From Isoetes taiwanensis (Eukaryota > Streptophyta > Lycopodiopsida > Isoetales > Isoetaceae): a DNA stretch of 64,000 nt. Position numbers and translations under genes: made by a program. Position 1 is the stretch's first letter, and every line of letters begins with the position of its first letter. Where the stretch lies: NCBI GenBank assembly GCA_021234155.1, contig JAJEKV010000002.1, positions 11,954,725-12,018,724 of the forward strand. Reading direction: 5' to 3'. Shown here piece by piece: positions 36,973 to 48,255 of this stretch. The notes beneath the pieces are model-generated. The model had not been told where the DNA came from and ran no database searches. It saw nothing but the letters and a program-made list of their open reading frames with translations.

Positions 36973-37234
36973 ATGTTAGTGTCATATTAACAATTGATCC
37001 ATGACAATAAAGCATAAATTGATACCTTCCAATCTCTGTTTCCGGTGGTTTAGACCCGCAAAACGAGTAAAATATAATAAGCTCTCAAGTATAAGTAAGT
37101 CAATGTTAGTGTCATATTAACAATTGATCCATGACAATAAAGCATAAATTGATACCTTCCAATCTCTATTTCCATTGGTTTAGACCCGCAAAACGAGTAA
37201 AATATAATAAGCTACTCAAGTATAAGTAAGTCAA
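36973..37234. repeat. 130-bp tandem duplication
   Basis: Two adjacent direct copies start at 36973 and 37103. They differ by a few bases (CCGGTGG versus CCATTGG; CTCTC versus CTACTC). If the flanking exons belong to one gene, the duplication lies in an intron. Confidence 0.85.
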
Positions 37235-37249
37235 TATAAGCTAGCAATT

Positions 37250-38077
37250 ACCGCTTTTGCAAATGGATGTCTCTCGCTCTAGTTTGCACTCTCTTTTTCC
37301 AAATTGTTTTGGCATCAGCTTTGACCATAAATTTATCGTTGCCTTGGCTGCAATCTCCAAGGCTTCTTCAATATCATCTAGCTCCTTTGAATCGCCGCAA
37401 AGTCTCTCAAGACAAAAAGTGCTTCATTCTAATGTTTTGAAAGCAAGACAAAAAAGAAACACGCACACGCCAAAGAACAAGCCTTTTCCTCAACTTGAAC
37501 TTTGACTTCATGATTTGTTTTCAATGTCGTCACCAACATCTTCAGTAATTTTATCTCGTAAACACGCCAACGTAAGTTTCAAAATACAAAAAAAAAAAAA
37601 TAAACCCCGAAAAGGAGAGAGAATTACTACGGGCTTTGACTAGTTGCTCCAATAATAGCATTTCGGCTTCAACGGGTGGGATCTCTTTTTGGAAAACAAC
37701 CTCGCTGCAAAATATTGAACATTAGTGAACGCCGACTACAACAGATGCAATCTTAATCAGAATGTAATCACCCTACCTTCCACATACCCCTCGTCTCCAA
37801 ATCCGCAGACCGATTGCTTATGAGTTGTTGCAATTCTCAAAGGTGATGTAGATGTGGATGGACTTCCAACATCGATATAGCAAAGAAAGATCTTTTGTGC
37901 TGTGTTCAAGAATTGGGATGTCCGCGAGAATGGTAAATGCAACCCCTTCCCAATAACATTCTTCTTTTCACCTACAACATGAAATTTTGCTATATTCAGA
38001 ACTTAAGGATAGTGCACGAAACATGAATTGTTTAGTTTACCTGCAGTTTTACTTCTTCCTTTCTTGATACTACCCAT
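37250..38077 (-). CDS. Exons of an unknown minus-strand gene (possible N-terminal part of the recombinase gene)
   Basis: From the ATG at 38077: exon 1 MGSIKKGRSKTA ends at a GTAAAC donor. Exon 2 (~37972-37780) contains GEKKNVIGKGLHLPFSRTSQ, IFLCYIDVGSP and KQSVCGFGDEGYVE. Exon 3 (~37707-37630) contains EVVFQKEIPPVEAEMLLLEQ. Exon 4 (~37430-37255) contains LERLCGDSKELDDIEEALEI and NLWSKLMPKQFGKRECKLER. The first junction is in frame. The exon 2-3 junction needs a shift and the others are not certain. I recognise no domain. Same strand and proximity suggest it may be the 5' part of the recombinase gene or a partner protein of the same element. Confidence 0.35.
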
Positions 38078-38861
38078 GTCTGCATTGACACAATTGGGTG
38101 TCAATAAGAAATGTAAACACTTGATTGAGAATCAAGGGGAGATGTAAAGTAGATAGAAGCAAAATCAAGAAAAACAATCGATGCAAATCAAAAGCAGAAC
38201 AAATGTTAATTACATGCAAGTAGGTTTTACTACGGGCAAACTTTTGGCGATAATGTAACGACAAAATAGAAGTACATTAGTGTACATAGCTATCACAATG
38301 TAAAGGAAAACCAAATACTAAATTCAAATGCATTTCGAGAACAAAATATTTTATCAATACACCCTATCAAATACATCATTCAAAGATTGAATGTAAAGGA
38401 AAGTCAAATACCAAATTCATATGCATTTTCGATCACATGTAAATGCAAAAAGTACAGATCAATGCAATACACCCTATTAATACACCCCTGTAAAGGAATT
38501 TTAAAAGCACTTCATGGCACATGTAAATGTAAAGTATGAAAGCAAATACATTTCCTCTTTACAGTAAAGACAAAACCACGCCAAATCAAATGTTAATATG
38601 TAGCATAATAACAGGGGGTTTTCTTTGTGTTTTTGTACTTTTTTTCCTAAGGTTTTTATATGATTTGATGACCAGATTTGATGAGACGTACTAATCAAGA
38701 CATCTAGAGTGCGATACTATCACGATACTTTTAGTGGCATTTTTCAATGGTTACAACTATGATTTCAAAAACTATCCCAAATCGAAAGCATGCAAGCATC
38801 GAGCCAAAGTTATTTTAGGGTTCTTTTAGTTATCTAGGGCTTGGTGAGGCAATGGCTTTGG
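38078..38861. other. AT-rich spacer, no gene seen
   Basis: Contains words repeated with small changes (AATGTAAAGGAAA-CCAAATAC at ~38297 and ~38390; CAATACACCCTAT at 38355 and 38465), suggesting decayed tandem duplication. Nothing is coding. Confidence 0.4.
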
Positions 38862-39560
38862 CGAGATTCTGTTTTTGCAGACGAAAGTAGATTACCACGA
38901 AAGGGGATCCGGCGGCTTCAAGGTATGTTTGAAACCCTTTTCCACCGACAGTGAGCAAGGGCCATGGGGGGGGGCCTTAGGTCGCCCGCAGGTCTTCCCC
39001 GTGCATGTTGTTTCACAATTTCTTGTGCAAAGATGCCCGGATTCTCTGGCTGAGGGTGACCACGGAGGTATCATTAGCTATGGATTTCGTGGGCCTTGTG
39101 GGTTTTGTGGGGTTTTCGCCTTGAGCTGCAGAGATGGGCATGGACGTTGGGACTTCTTTGCGAGTTTTTGTTTTAATTTTGCACCAAAGGCTGTTCCGAA
39201 CCGCATTTGCTTATTAATCGACAAATGTTTGTAGCTTATTCATCTTCAAATCGGCCAACATAAGTTTTTGTTGTTGAGATTTTCTGCTTTTGACAGACCC
39301 AAGTTTTAGTGCCAATCATGTTTTTTGTGGTTTCTTCTACAAGTTCTTTCCGACTCTACTATTTGTTTGTATAATTCTGTCCGACCATGCTATTGCTTTG
39401 CTCATTAAGTCGGTGGCGATGAAGCGTAGACACATGAAGCCTTTGCTAACCGCACGGGAATTTGTGGCGATGAAAGAGACTTCTTATTTAAGAAGCCCAA
39501 TTAGCAACAATAAACATGCGAAGCAAGCACTTCTCGAAGCAAGCAAGATTCGATAATCGA
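38862..39560. repeat. Dispersed repeat related to 48300-49230
   Basis: This region shares ordered words with the left part of the Helitron: TTAATCGACAAA, ATGTTTG(T/C)AGCTT...CATCTT(C/G)AAATCG, GTGGCG(A/G)TGAA(A/G)GA and CTTCTTA...AGAAGCCCAA. The two are strongly diverged. A frame of about 120 codons (38875-39234, with RGPCGFCGVFALSCRDGHGR) is Gly/Cys-rich and not recognisable. Confidence 0.4.
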
Positions 39561-40486
39561 CTGTGTTTTTATTGGTGGCTAAGACAGATTTTTGAAATGC
39601 ACAAAGGTATTGGGAGCAGAGGAGTTATAGCATTGGTCTGGAGGAAACCATTCAAGATAAGCAATCTTATTTGGTCTCTCATTGATTATGATATTAATGT
39701 CTATTTCTTAATAATGTCTATTTCTTTCTTGCATTCTGTCATACCATTCGAACATTTTGGATTATTTGGGTTGAACCACTTCTGAACGCATTTCTTCATC
39801 AGCAAAAGATTCTATTTTAAATATGCATAAAAAGCAGAGGCTTCAGATAGTGCCTTTGTAATGTGAGTCGTCGGCCAGACCATTTTGGTCTATTCTTGCA
39901 AACATTCTTGAAAAAGTAATTGCTTTTTTACCTCGGTTCTTGCCAATGCGCCAGCACTTGTGCTTGCTACAGAGGTTCTGTTGATTCATAGCTTTTTGTA
40001 GGTAGAATTTTTCCCTTTAACCCAGGCCATTATTAGAAGACTTGACTTTGCAGAATACTGAACTCATCAGCAAATCTGCGTAGTTCTGTCGAATTACGAT
40101 GAATTAAACTTTTATGATTTTGAAGTCAGTATTTAATTTTCGAACAGGCTAGATGTGCCCTTGAGCATTGAAGGTGCTTGTATCTAAGGTGCTTGTATCA
40201 AAGGTTATAACAATGATTAGGCTGAGATAGGTTCTTAGGTAGTGGTTTGTTTACCTTGGGAATGGCATCCTTTATTGTGAACATTGTACAACGCTATAGT
40301 TTTGGAGTAAGGGGTGTAAACTAGAGAGAATGTTAAATCACATTCTTAAATTTGAAGTTGACAAGGACGAAAATAACAATGGTGTTTTCTAAATACTTGT
40401 GTTTTATGTATGCAAAGTTGTATTCTTTAACATTTTGGTCAATGTGTAACTAAGTGCACATAGATAAATGTTTGTTTTTGTTAGGG
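39561..40486. other. AT-rich spacer, no gene seen
   Basis: Mixed AT-rich sequence. AAGGTGCTTGTATC is repeated in tandem at ~40170-40205. No coding or RNA gene is recognised. Confidence 0.4.
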
Positions 40487-40610
40487 CCCGAAGGGCCCAA
40501 AATTTTTTTTAAGATAACAACCAACACATAATTACCATTAACATTAATTAAACGATGGTTAACATTAACATTAACAATATTTAAACGATGGTTATCTAGT
40601 ATACTTCAAA
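40487..40610. repeat. Partial copy of the inverted-repeat element arm
   Basis: Begins CCCGAAGGGCCCAAAATTTT and continues AACAACCAACACATAATTAC, matching the left edge of the element at 40720-40780. It has its own TTAACATTAACATTAA duplications. Confidence 0.6.
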
Positions 40611-40745
40611 TATTAAATCCTTAGTGCATATTTGGATTCCAAGGTTCAAGATGCAACCCTACACTATCTTTATGTTTTAAATGTCTTTTATATTCTCACG
40701 TCTATTTTTTTTTTATGGTCCGAAGGGCCAAAAAATTTTTTTAGT

Positions 40746-41196
40746 ATAATAACCAACACATAACTACCATTGACATTAATAAATATAACCATTGGATCCA
40801 ACACATTTAAATAAAAATCCCCTTAAACCCCCCTTTGGTTTGGGTGCATATTCACACGGGGGTGACGTAGGGGCGAGAGCCCCTCATAATTGTATTTTGC
40901 ACGCATTCTGAAATCAACACCATATAGTATTAGGTTGAAATCTTATAGTATTTTGCTAATCTTATTATACAAGATAGCAAATCTTGTACTTGCATACCCA
41001 CAAATGAGGAACTTTACGCGGTGTAGATTAAGGAATAAGGGGCGAATATGCCAATCCGATGACTCTCGATGCCGGAGTCACCCCGTGTGAATATGCACCC
41101 AAACCAAAGGGGTTTTAAGAGGGATTTTAATTTAAATGTGTTGGATCCAATGGTTATATTTATTAATGTCAATGGTAGTTATGTGTTGGTTATTAT
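40746..41196. mobile_element. MITE-like element with ~118-bp terminal inverted repeats
   Basis: The left arm 40746-40865 and right arm 41077-41196 are near-perfect reverse complements. Both contain ATAATAACCAACACATAACT, CCATTGGATCCAACACATTT and GGGTGCATATTCACACGGGG. The centre is ~210 bp without coding. No clear target duplication was found. It resembles a foldback element or MITE of unknown superfamily. Confidence 0.75.
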
Positions 41197-41690
41197 CTGA
41201 TTATGTACATGATGGAAACTAACTACATCTAAGTACACTCAAACTAATTATGTAATCAAAATAGAAATAGATGTACCTTCTAAGGGATTCCTAGCGATTG
41301 TCGCAGTCCCGGACCATGAACAATCATGTACACATGTATTCGCCGTTGAAACCCCGAATACAAGACAAAATAGACAATATGTATGACCACAAAGTGGAGA
41401 TATTACCATGGTCGAGTCAAGACAATCATTCATTTCTTTGCAAGTATTGCTTATATGTGAGAATGAAGCGCCCGTCTTGTTTGAAAGTATGGGAGCGGGC
41501 TGCAGGCCCTATCGGGTTTGATCTTTCCAAATGCTTAGTCATCTCCTTTATTCTATTCTCACGGTTGAATTAACTTCCAAATCCTTGCTGATTTTTTCAA
41601 TGGCGACTTCTAATTCTTGCAAATCAGCCTTTAAACAATCAATGGGAATCATTAGAGCATCTAAGTCAAACAATATAACTTGATTTCTCC
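41197..41690. other. Spacer, no gene seen
   Basis: Mixed sequence with a 91-codon plus-strand frame (41298-41573) that lacks recognisable features. Confidence 0.35.
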
Positions 41691-41694
41691 TCCT

Positions 41695-42294
41695 CTAAAT
41701 GGGATGCCAAAGCCATTTGCACATCAGTTGGCTTCCGCTTGCTTTTAAACCCGCCATAATCTTTGAATGCTCACATATTTTTGCATCTTTACTCTGCACA
41801 AGTCTTGTCAAGAAGCTCTTATCACTCTCATGCTTCAACAGTTCAATTTCCATTGTTTTCCTTTTCTCTTTTAAAGTCTGTATTTCATCAAGCATGGAGG
41901 CAGAATCTAATGCTCTTGTTTCCCTCCACCTTTTCATCATTTCCAACTGCTGCCCCAATTCTACCTGAGGCATACATTTAATAGCTTTAACATTGGAAGA
42001 CTTTACTGTAGCTAATTCTGTCAGGTCAGATTCTTTTTGAGAGCCTTTTGAATGAAGACTTGCACTTGCTTTCACCTCATCCCAATCAATGCTTACTCCT
42101 TTGTAATGAAGTGCATATGCTCGGGCAAAATACAATGGAATGTGATGATTTGCAATGTCCCTCCTACAAAAAACGTGCTCATACACAGAAAAAAAATCTG
42201 CCATCCAACCAGGCTTAATCCTGCACTCTTGATAACCCCTAATAGCAGGGGCTTCAGAACCCCAAACATCCTGCACTATTTGCACTAGAAACAT
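41695..42294 (-). CDS. Unknown coiled-coil protein or exon
   Basis: This frame encodes 199 residues. The N-terminal part includes QIVQDVWGSEAPAIRGYQEC, FFSVYEHVFCRRDIANHHIP and YALHYKGVSIDWDEVKAS. The C-terminal half is a predicted coiled coil (LEMMKRWRETRALDSASMLD, KEKRKTMEIELLKHESDKSF). Coding-like sequence continues upstream in another frame (KTQEWVFLDREEVLLAEFDK, ~42400), so the first exon or a frameshift lies there. I do not recognise the family. It resembles proteins of plant transposons or their domesticated relatives only in general character. Confidence 0.4.
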   Translation of the reverse strand: MFLVQIVQDVWGSEAPAIRGYQECRIKPGWMADFFSVYEHVFCRRDIANHHIPLYFARAYALHYKGVSIDWDEVKASASLHSKGSQKESDLTELATVKSSNVKAIKCMPQVELGQQLEMMKRWRETRALDSASMLDEIQTLKEKRKTMEIELLKHESDKSFLTRLVQSKDAKICEHSKIMAGLKASGSQLMCKWLWHPI

Positions 42295-42559
42295 GCTATC
42301 AAAATTGTTGCTCCTAAGTCGCCTCGATGCTTACTTTGTCAAACTCGGCAAGCAAGACCTCCTCCCGATCCAAGAAGACCCACTCTTGAGTTTTCGGGCG
42401 GCAGTTCTCGGCATGGGCTTTACAGGTTTGTTGCAAGGAGATTTCCTTGGAGATGTCTTTGTTCCAAGCTGCTTCGTCATGATCTCTTCCCTGGTGCTTC
42501 AGCTCTCTGAAAATGCAAGCTTTTGGCTATGGAGGTCCTGATCTTGGCTATGGAGGTTC

Positions 42560-45180
42560 GAATATGGATGTCAAGCTTTTAGGGGCTATGGAGGTTGGGA
42601 GGAGGAAGGTTGAACAGAGCCTTGGAGGAGAGTTCAAAATTATTTGCCCTATTAATGATTCATTCCAAGAATAATAATTTCTGGGGGGGAGGGATTTCCT
42701 TACATTTTGAATTTGTAAATGTAAAATACAGGCACTTTTTTTGCCCACCCTTTCATGCTTCTACCCATAGGCAAGTGTGTATATTTAAAGCCAACATTCC
42801 ATATTGAGCAAGTGGATGTTAAAATTGGATTTGAAAGTAACAGAGCTCATTCGGGCGAGATTGTCGGCAAGTAGATGTTTAGGCAATTGTCCTAGCAAGT
42901 ACCGCTTTACCATTAGCATTTTACTACTTTCTAGACAATTGTTTCTGCATCCAAAAGGAGCACCATAATATTCTTGCAAATTTATCAAAAATTGCACCAA
43001 AATATGTATGGGATTTTAATGATTCATGAAAGTAACACACTTGCTGCACTATAGCAGAATCTTAAATGAAAATGTGTTGCCAAAAATTGCAATATTGAAA
43101 GAAGGATCGGTTGAACTTTCCATACAAAAAATTGGACAGATAACTCCACTGGAAACAAAAAAGCACCAAGTTACCTATCATTGTCCTTCTAATAATCCCC
43201 TTGCACACAGGTTAAAGCTACATAGCTTTAAAAAATTAGTAAATCCAATTAAAACTGATAAGCTAACAAATCTTGTTATGCTTCTGATTTATTCCTTGAT
43301 GCCAAAAATTAAGTTCTCTTTATCAAATGCAAATTTGTCATAAAGGAATACAAAAAGATGCTAAAAGTACCTTAAAGTAATGCTTTAGTTGGTTGAAAGT
43401 AACGCATTTGCACCATACCATTTGCAGACCAAACCTCTGCTTTACACATAAATATGATAATTAACCAGAATAGATTTTGTTTCCATTTGTAGACATCATC
43501 TTATTCCTATTCATGTTTAATGCCATGCTCACACAACCCCCGCATCGTGTTTATTCTAGATTTGTGCCTTAAGGTGTGACTCCATAGAATCACATCCTCA
43601 TTACGTTGGCAAATGGTTTTTACAATTTTTTTGTTGGAGGAAGAAGGTCTATTCAAAAATAGGGGTTTTTTTGTGTGTGCTGAACCATTGAGAGTTCATA
43701 TAAATATAGAGGAAAAGATGTAGCTAAAAATAAAAATGGAAATAAAGAAGCCTATACCATTTTAAGGGCTTGTATTATTTGTTTGGTTTATCTTTTTTAA
43801 GGCTTGTTATTTTTAAACCTAACAAATTGTTTAAGAACTTTTTTTTGTTTATTTTTTTAAGGCCTTATTATTTCAAAACCCACGAACGCGAAGGCAACTA
43901 GTAGTTTTTTATTGGACAGTCGCTTGCATGTCAGAGCATGTCCATATGAGCTGGGCGGCTTGCCTAACCCGGGCAGACTATTGCAGGGGGTGATGTAATT
44001 TTCGGACTCAAGGGTTTGCTTGATCCTAATAAGCTTGAGCTTCCCTGGTGCTTGAGCTTATGCTTGTGCTTGATTCTGAAACATAACTTCACCGACAGAT
44101 TGTGCTGGGATTTCAGGTGTATGCATGGCAGTACCTTAATGTCCTATCCCTCTGCATCTAGCTGTAGGCTTTAATCCCGGCCATAGATTTCAAGATGTTA
44201 TCTCCAGTAACATCTGCGGCCCAATCTGGTATGTTCATAACAGAGGTTATTCCATAACATCTTCTCTGCTGCACATGGTCCTCTTTTTGGGTTCTCTGCT
44301 ATAGCCGTGGTCAAATCCTCTGCCATGCCCTCTTCCATAACCAAGCCGGGTCCTGTGACATGCTCAAAAGCCGCTTATCGAGAATCCGATTATTGCCAAT
44401 TTATCCTACCCTCAACCATAGTTTTACGTTGAGTAGATCGTTCATATGACCTACCCTCTACCTTACGTTTACCTCCAATCTTTGAATGTTGCAAGTTACA
44501 CAAGTTTTGTCAAATGCTAATGCTAAAGTCATATTAGTTGAACTTGATTTAGGGTTTAAGAACAATGGTGTATTGAAGCGGCACATTGGGGAGGGATCTG
44601 GGCTTTCACTGGGCACATCTGGCATTTCATATTACCTAATTCAATGGCCACTACAAAAAAAAGGGGGAGGGGCTTGAACAGAGGCTTGGGCAGCTTTAGC
44701 CTTGAATTCAGTTTTGCATTAGTGAATTCAAGCTAGCCTTTATATCTTTACAACTGGAAAGGAATAATATGCAAATAAAATATTCATCTATATTTGTTTT
44801 CATTTTTCATGGAAACATATTTTATTTTAACAATTTATTAGATATTTTTGCTTCTAGTTTGTAGTCATCTTATATTGTTATGGCCATTATAAGAGTTGCT
44901 TTTGCAATTAGGTGAGTTTTGAATGTTGAATTAATATAAACTTTGTAGGATAGAATTTATAATAGGCTTGTTAAATATTGGAAAGGCAACCTTTGTATGC
45001 TCAAAAATAAAGTATATCTTGCACTAGCATGGCTCACCAATTACAAAACGTACATCCCAGGGACATGAGCCTACAATTGCAGCATCAGTCACCAAAACAT
45101 CGTCTCCAAAACATCGTCTGGCAACTAAATGAGCATAATAATTGTACATAATTGTCTTAGCATAGAAGATAGCATGCACA
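42560..45180. other. AT-rich region, no gene seen
   Basis: About 2.6 kb with poly-T and poly-A runs, a few short open frames (for example 43026-43343) and no recognisable protein. A weak minus-strand coding-like stretch near 44170-44270 (VMNIPDWAADVTGDNILKSM) may be a gene fragment. Confidence 0.35.
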
Positions 45181-45340
45181 AGCATGATTCCATGCCATAA
45201 ATTATAAGCAATACATATTTTGTCATGGCCACTTGAAATTTGATGGCCGCCACATGCATTAGCATGATGCCATGCCATAAATTATAAGCAATACATATTT
45301 TGTCATGGCCACTTGAAATTTGATGGCCGCCACATGCATT
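45181..45340. repeat. 80-bp tandem duplication
   Basis: Two adjacent copies begin AGCATGATTCCATGCCATAA (45181) and AGCATGATGCCATGCCATAA (45261). They are nearly identical, so the duplication is recent. Confidence 0.9.
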
Positions 45341-45731
45341 AGCTGCTAAATCACTCTTTAGATATCATCCATCAGCACACGAAGCAAGGACTTGCTTGCA
45401 ACCAATAATTGCAACACAATTAGAAAAAATAGATCAAAATATGTATCTTTATACTTGAATCTGTAACAACATATTCTTTCCCATGATGATACACGCTTCA
45501 CCCGGAATAAACACTTTGATTACCCTACCATCCGGAGCTTTTTGGGTTGCCCCTAGAGGGGCAAACCCTCGTTGATGCGAGCTTTTGGCATATTCTAAGT
45601 ATATGCTAGAATATACCTAAAATATGATTCAAGAGGATATGATGCTATATGGGGTTCTAAAAGAGGCCTTGAAAAAAAGGATGGAAGGCAGATTTAACTT
45701 CAGCGATCAAAGATGAAAAAACAGAGTAAAT

Positions 45732-46140
45732 TTGGGGAAAAACAGAGCATTCGTAGCAAAAACAGAAAATCTCTGCAGAAACAGGGGATTTTTTGTGCCC
45801 AAACAGGTCCAATCCAATATGTCAATCCACATTTGCAGGGAAGAACCTACAAGGCATTACAGAGGCGTTGAAAGTAGACTATGGGTAAAATTTGCCACAG
45901 AAACCAGGGATTCAAGAAGTCAGTGAGCTTGGATATGGCTGGGTACTTTCAATACGGCAGAAGATGCCGCTTTCACATATGATAGAGCTGCATTTTCCAT
46001 GCATGGTTGCAGAGCTCTTCTTAATTTCCCACGGTTGATCAATTCCAGACCAAAGGAGGAAGAATAGGCTGCAAAATCGAGCCCGGCCAGTGGCATTTCT
46101 TCTGCCAGTTCCGATGGATCTAGCCAGGATTAGTCAGAGT
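45732..46140 (+). pseudogene. AP2/ERF transcription factor relic
   Basis: A single AP2/ERF domain is visible at about 45848-46034: TRHYRGVESRLWVKFATETR, DSRSQ, then after a TGA (45924) [20 protein letters not shown] and [15 protein letters not shown]. The family consensus has YRGVRxRxWGKFAAEIRD and WLGTFxTAEEAAxAYDxAA, so the fold and the GCC-box-binding surface were once present. Several DNA-contacting residues have changed (R to E after YRGV, G to V). A Ser-rich tail follows in the same frame with two TAG codons (46065, 46131) that fit decayed CAG codons. The gene is probably dead as read. The rest of it is not identified. Confidence 0.7.
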
Positions 46141-46619
46141 TTCTCTTTCGCAAAGAGAAAACGAGAGGATGGCTATGGTGCTTCTGTAAGAAAATGGTAG
46201 AACTAAGAATAGCCAGTAGTCAGTCTAGTATTAGTTCCGGCGAACCTATTATTCTTGCGTTTCGTGAATCGCGGTTATTGTATGGAAATGATCCAGGTAC
46301 TAATTTTCTCCAAGGCTTGTCGGATCTGATGCCGTAACAGAGTATCTGTTGTAAGAAATGTTGTTCCAATCAGCATCCAACGGTGGGGGACGCACTCACC
46401 AGCATTAGAAGCAAAGGCACTAGCAGATAGTGATCCGGCGGATGAAGTTGCTACGGCTGCTACGAGAGCTTACTGCATTTCACCACTTGAGTAGTTTAGG
46501 GTTTTGTTTGGACAGAAGGTTTCCGAAGCTTTGTACTCATGTGATCACAAAGTCGACATCCGTCCGTTTCTGAACATGGATCGGTAGGCCTATGCAAAAA
46601 AAGGTGCAGTTTTGTTCAT
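46141..46619. other. Spacer after the AP2 relic
   Basis: Contains possible further codons of the relic (KMVELRIASSQSSISSGEPI frame) fading into non-coding sequence. No other gene is seen. Confidence 0.35.
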
Positions 46620-46622
46620 TAG

Positions 46623-46936
46623 GGACGCCTCACATGTAGCGTCTCCTGCGCCTCCCCAATGTGAACGTCTCCGGCAAGAATTTTGGGGCGTTCACATGTT
46701 GGACATCGCCATCTGTTTTTGCACCACCAAACTTCAAGATTGCTTCAAGATTTTACATATTGCTGCAAGTGAAGACCGAAATTGACTGGAAACAGAGGTC
46801 AAGACGTCCAAACGCTGAAGCAGCCGGTCGATTAGGAACTGCTGGAGCAGTTTGACGTCCAACGGTTTGGACGTTGAGCCGCCCGGCCAAAAACATGAAC
46901 ATGTGAATACTTTTAGTATTACATGTGAAGCGTCCC
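46623..46936. mobile_element. 314-bp MITE, PIF/Harbinger-like (TSD TTA)
   Basis: Terminal inverted repeats are GGGACGCCTCACATGTA on the left and the complement of GGGACGCTTCACATGTA on the right, with one mismatch in 17. The element is flanked by TTA at 46620-46622 and 46937-46939. A 3-bp TTA/TAA target is typical of PIF/Harbinger. It contains inner inverted words (AGACGTCCAAACGCT / GACGTCCAACGGTTTGG) and has no transposase, so it is non-autonomous. Confidence 0.8.
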
Positions 46937-46939
46937 TTA

Positions 46940-48255
46940 AGGGTGTTTACACACCACCGGTTATACCGAGGTTATACCGGTTACGAAAGCTTAAATGTTA
47001 AAATTTAAGATAACGGTTTCAGACCTGTTTAAAAAATCTGTTAAAAGTTTTAACCCGATGGGTGTCCCCCAATTTGGGTTAGCATTTCTAGAATCAAAAA
47101 CCCTTCCGAGATTCAATATGGAAACCCTTTCGGTTTTCTAGAAACCAGGAAGGGTTTTCTATTGAACCTAGAAAGGTTTCATAAAAAAAATATAGAATCT
47201 TACAGAATTTTTTGGGTGGACGACATCCACCAGCAATAAGTATATCTAATTAATCCGATGCATCCAAGCTTTCCCTACCATTTGGCAAAATGAGCCCTAA
47301 AACAGTCGTTCGCATTAGAACTTGAATTTTTTTCCAGACTAGTTTGGGAATGCATTGGCCGTTCTCAAATTTCTTTAGTTTTCCAGTTCTTTCTGAAGTT
47401 TGTGCTTCTTGTTTTTTTTCTAATCAACAGGAGTGCTCCGACCTTTGAATCATTGGCCAAACAAACGGAAGATGTACTAGAAACGGTATCGGAACTTTAC
47501 CTGCCTTCGCTTGCATCGAAGAGCACAACCTGAGTTTTACCTGCCTTTGCTTGCAAGCACTTCTTTCCTGGCTAGGCATGCTTCCTGGACTAAGCTATAA
47601 TGATTCAAGATTGCGTAGTATGAGGGCATCAATTCTCTCTGGCAGACAATGGATGTACATTCTTAGCTTGCTTTGCATCCAGGATCTTCTATTGTGCTCT
47701 TTGCACTTCTTCCTTCTGTTTCACATTTTGTCTACAAGCTTCCTGCGTACTTCGACTTCATTATTGATTGGACAATAGACTACACGTAAGTTTACTGCAG
47801 CTATACTTATATGAATTTTTTATTTTTTTTCACTTAGTTGCGAAATTTAAAAATTCCTGAATAAATTGCCCTCGGATCACTATGGCAGAGCATGAAGTTT
47901 CGTAGCAATGAAGATTTGTATAGCTGCAGATGACTCTGTTCCAGCATTTGTAGGTAGAGCTATTTGCTCCAACCAAAGAAGTCAGGATCGTGAAAGCCAC
48001 CTTGAAGGGAACACAACTTTCCATCAAGCAAAAGGCTCCCTAAATCTCAGTTCCATGAGCAGATAGTTCTTTAGTGCAATATTGGTATCATTCTAGCTAT
48101 CCTTTTTGCAGATGTCATAGTTTTTAGGGACTTGTTTTCAGATTTTTGCCATGAATTGATGGTCATATCTGTATTTTGATGTAGTATTTGAAGATCCAGA
48201 GAGGATTATAGTGAGCCCTCATTTTGGCCTCTATGGCCTCATCTATCTATCTATA
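46940..48255. other. Spacer with short foldback words, no gene seen
   Basis: ACCGGTTATACCGAGGTTATACCGG near 46958 and an imperfect inverted repeat around AGAAACCAGGAAGGGTTTTC (47140) are visible. A 75-codon frame at 47551 lacks recognisable features. A (ATCT)n run precedes the Helitron. Confidence 0.4.
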
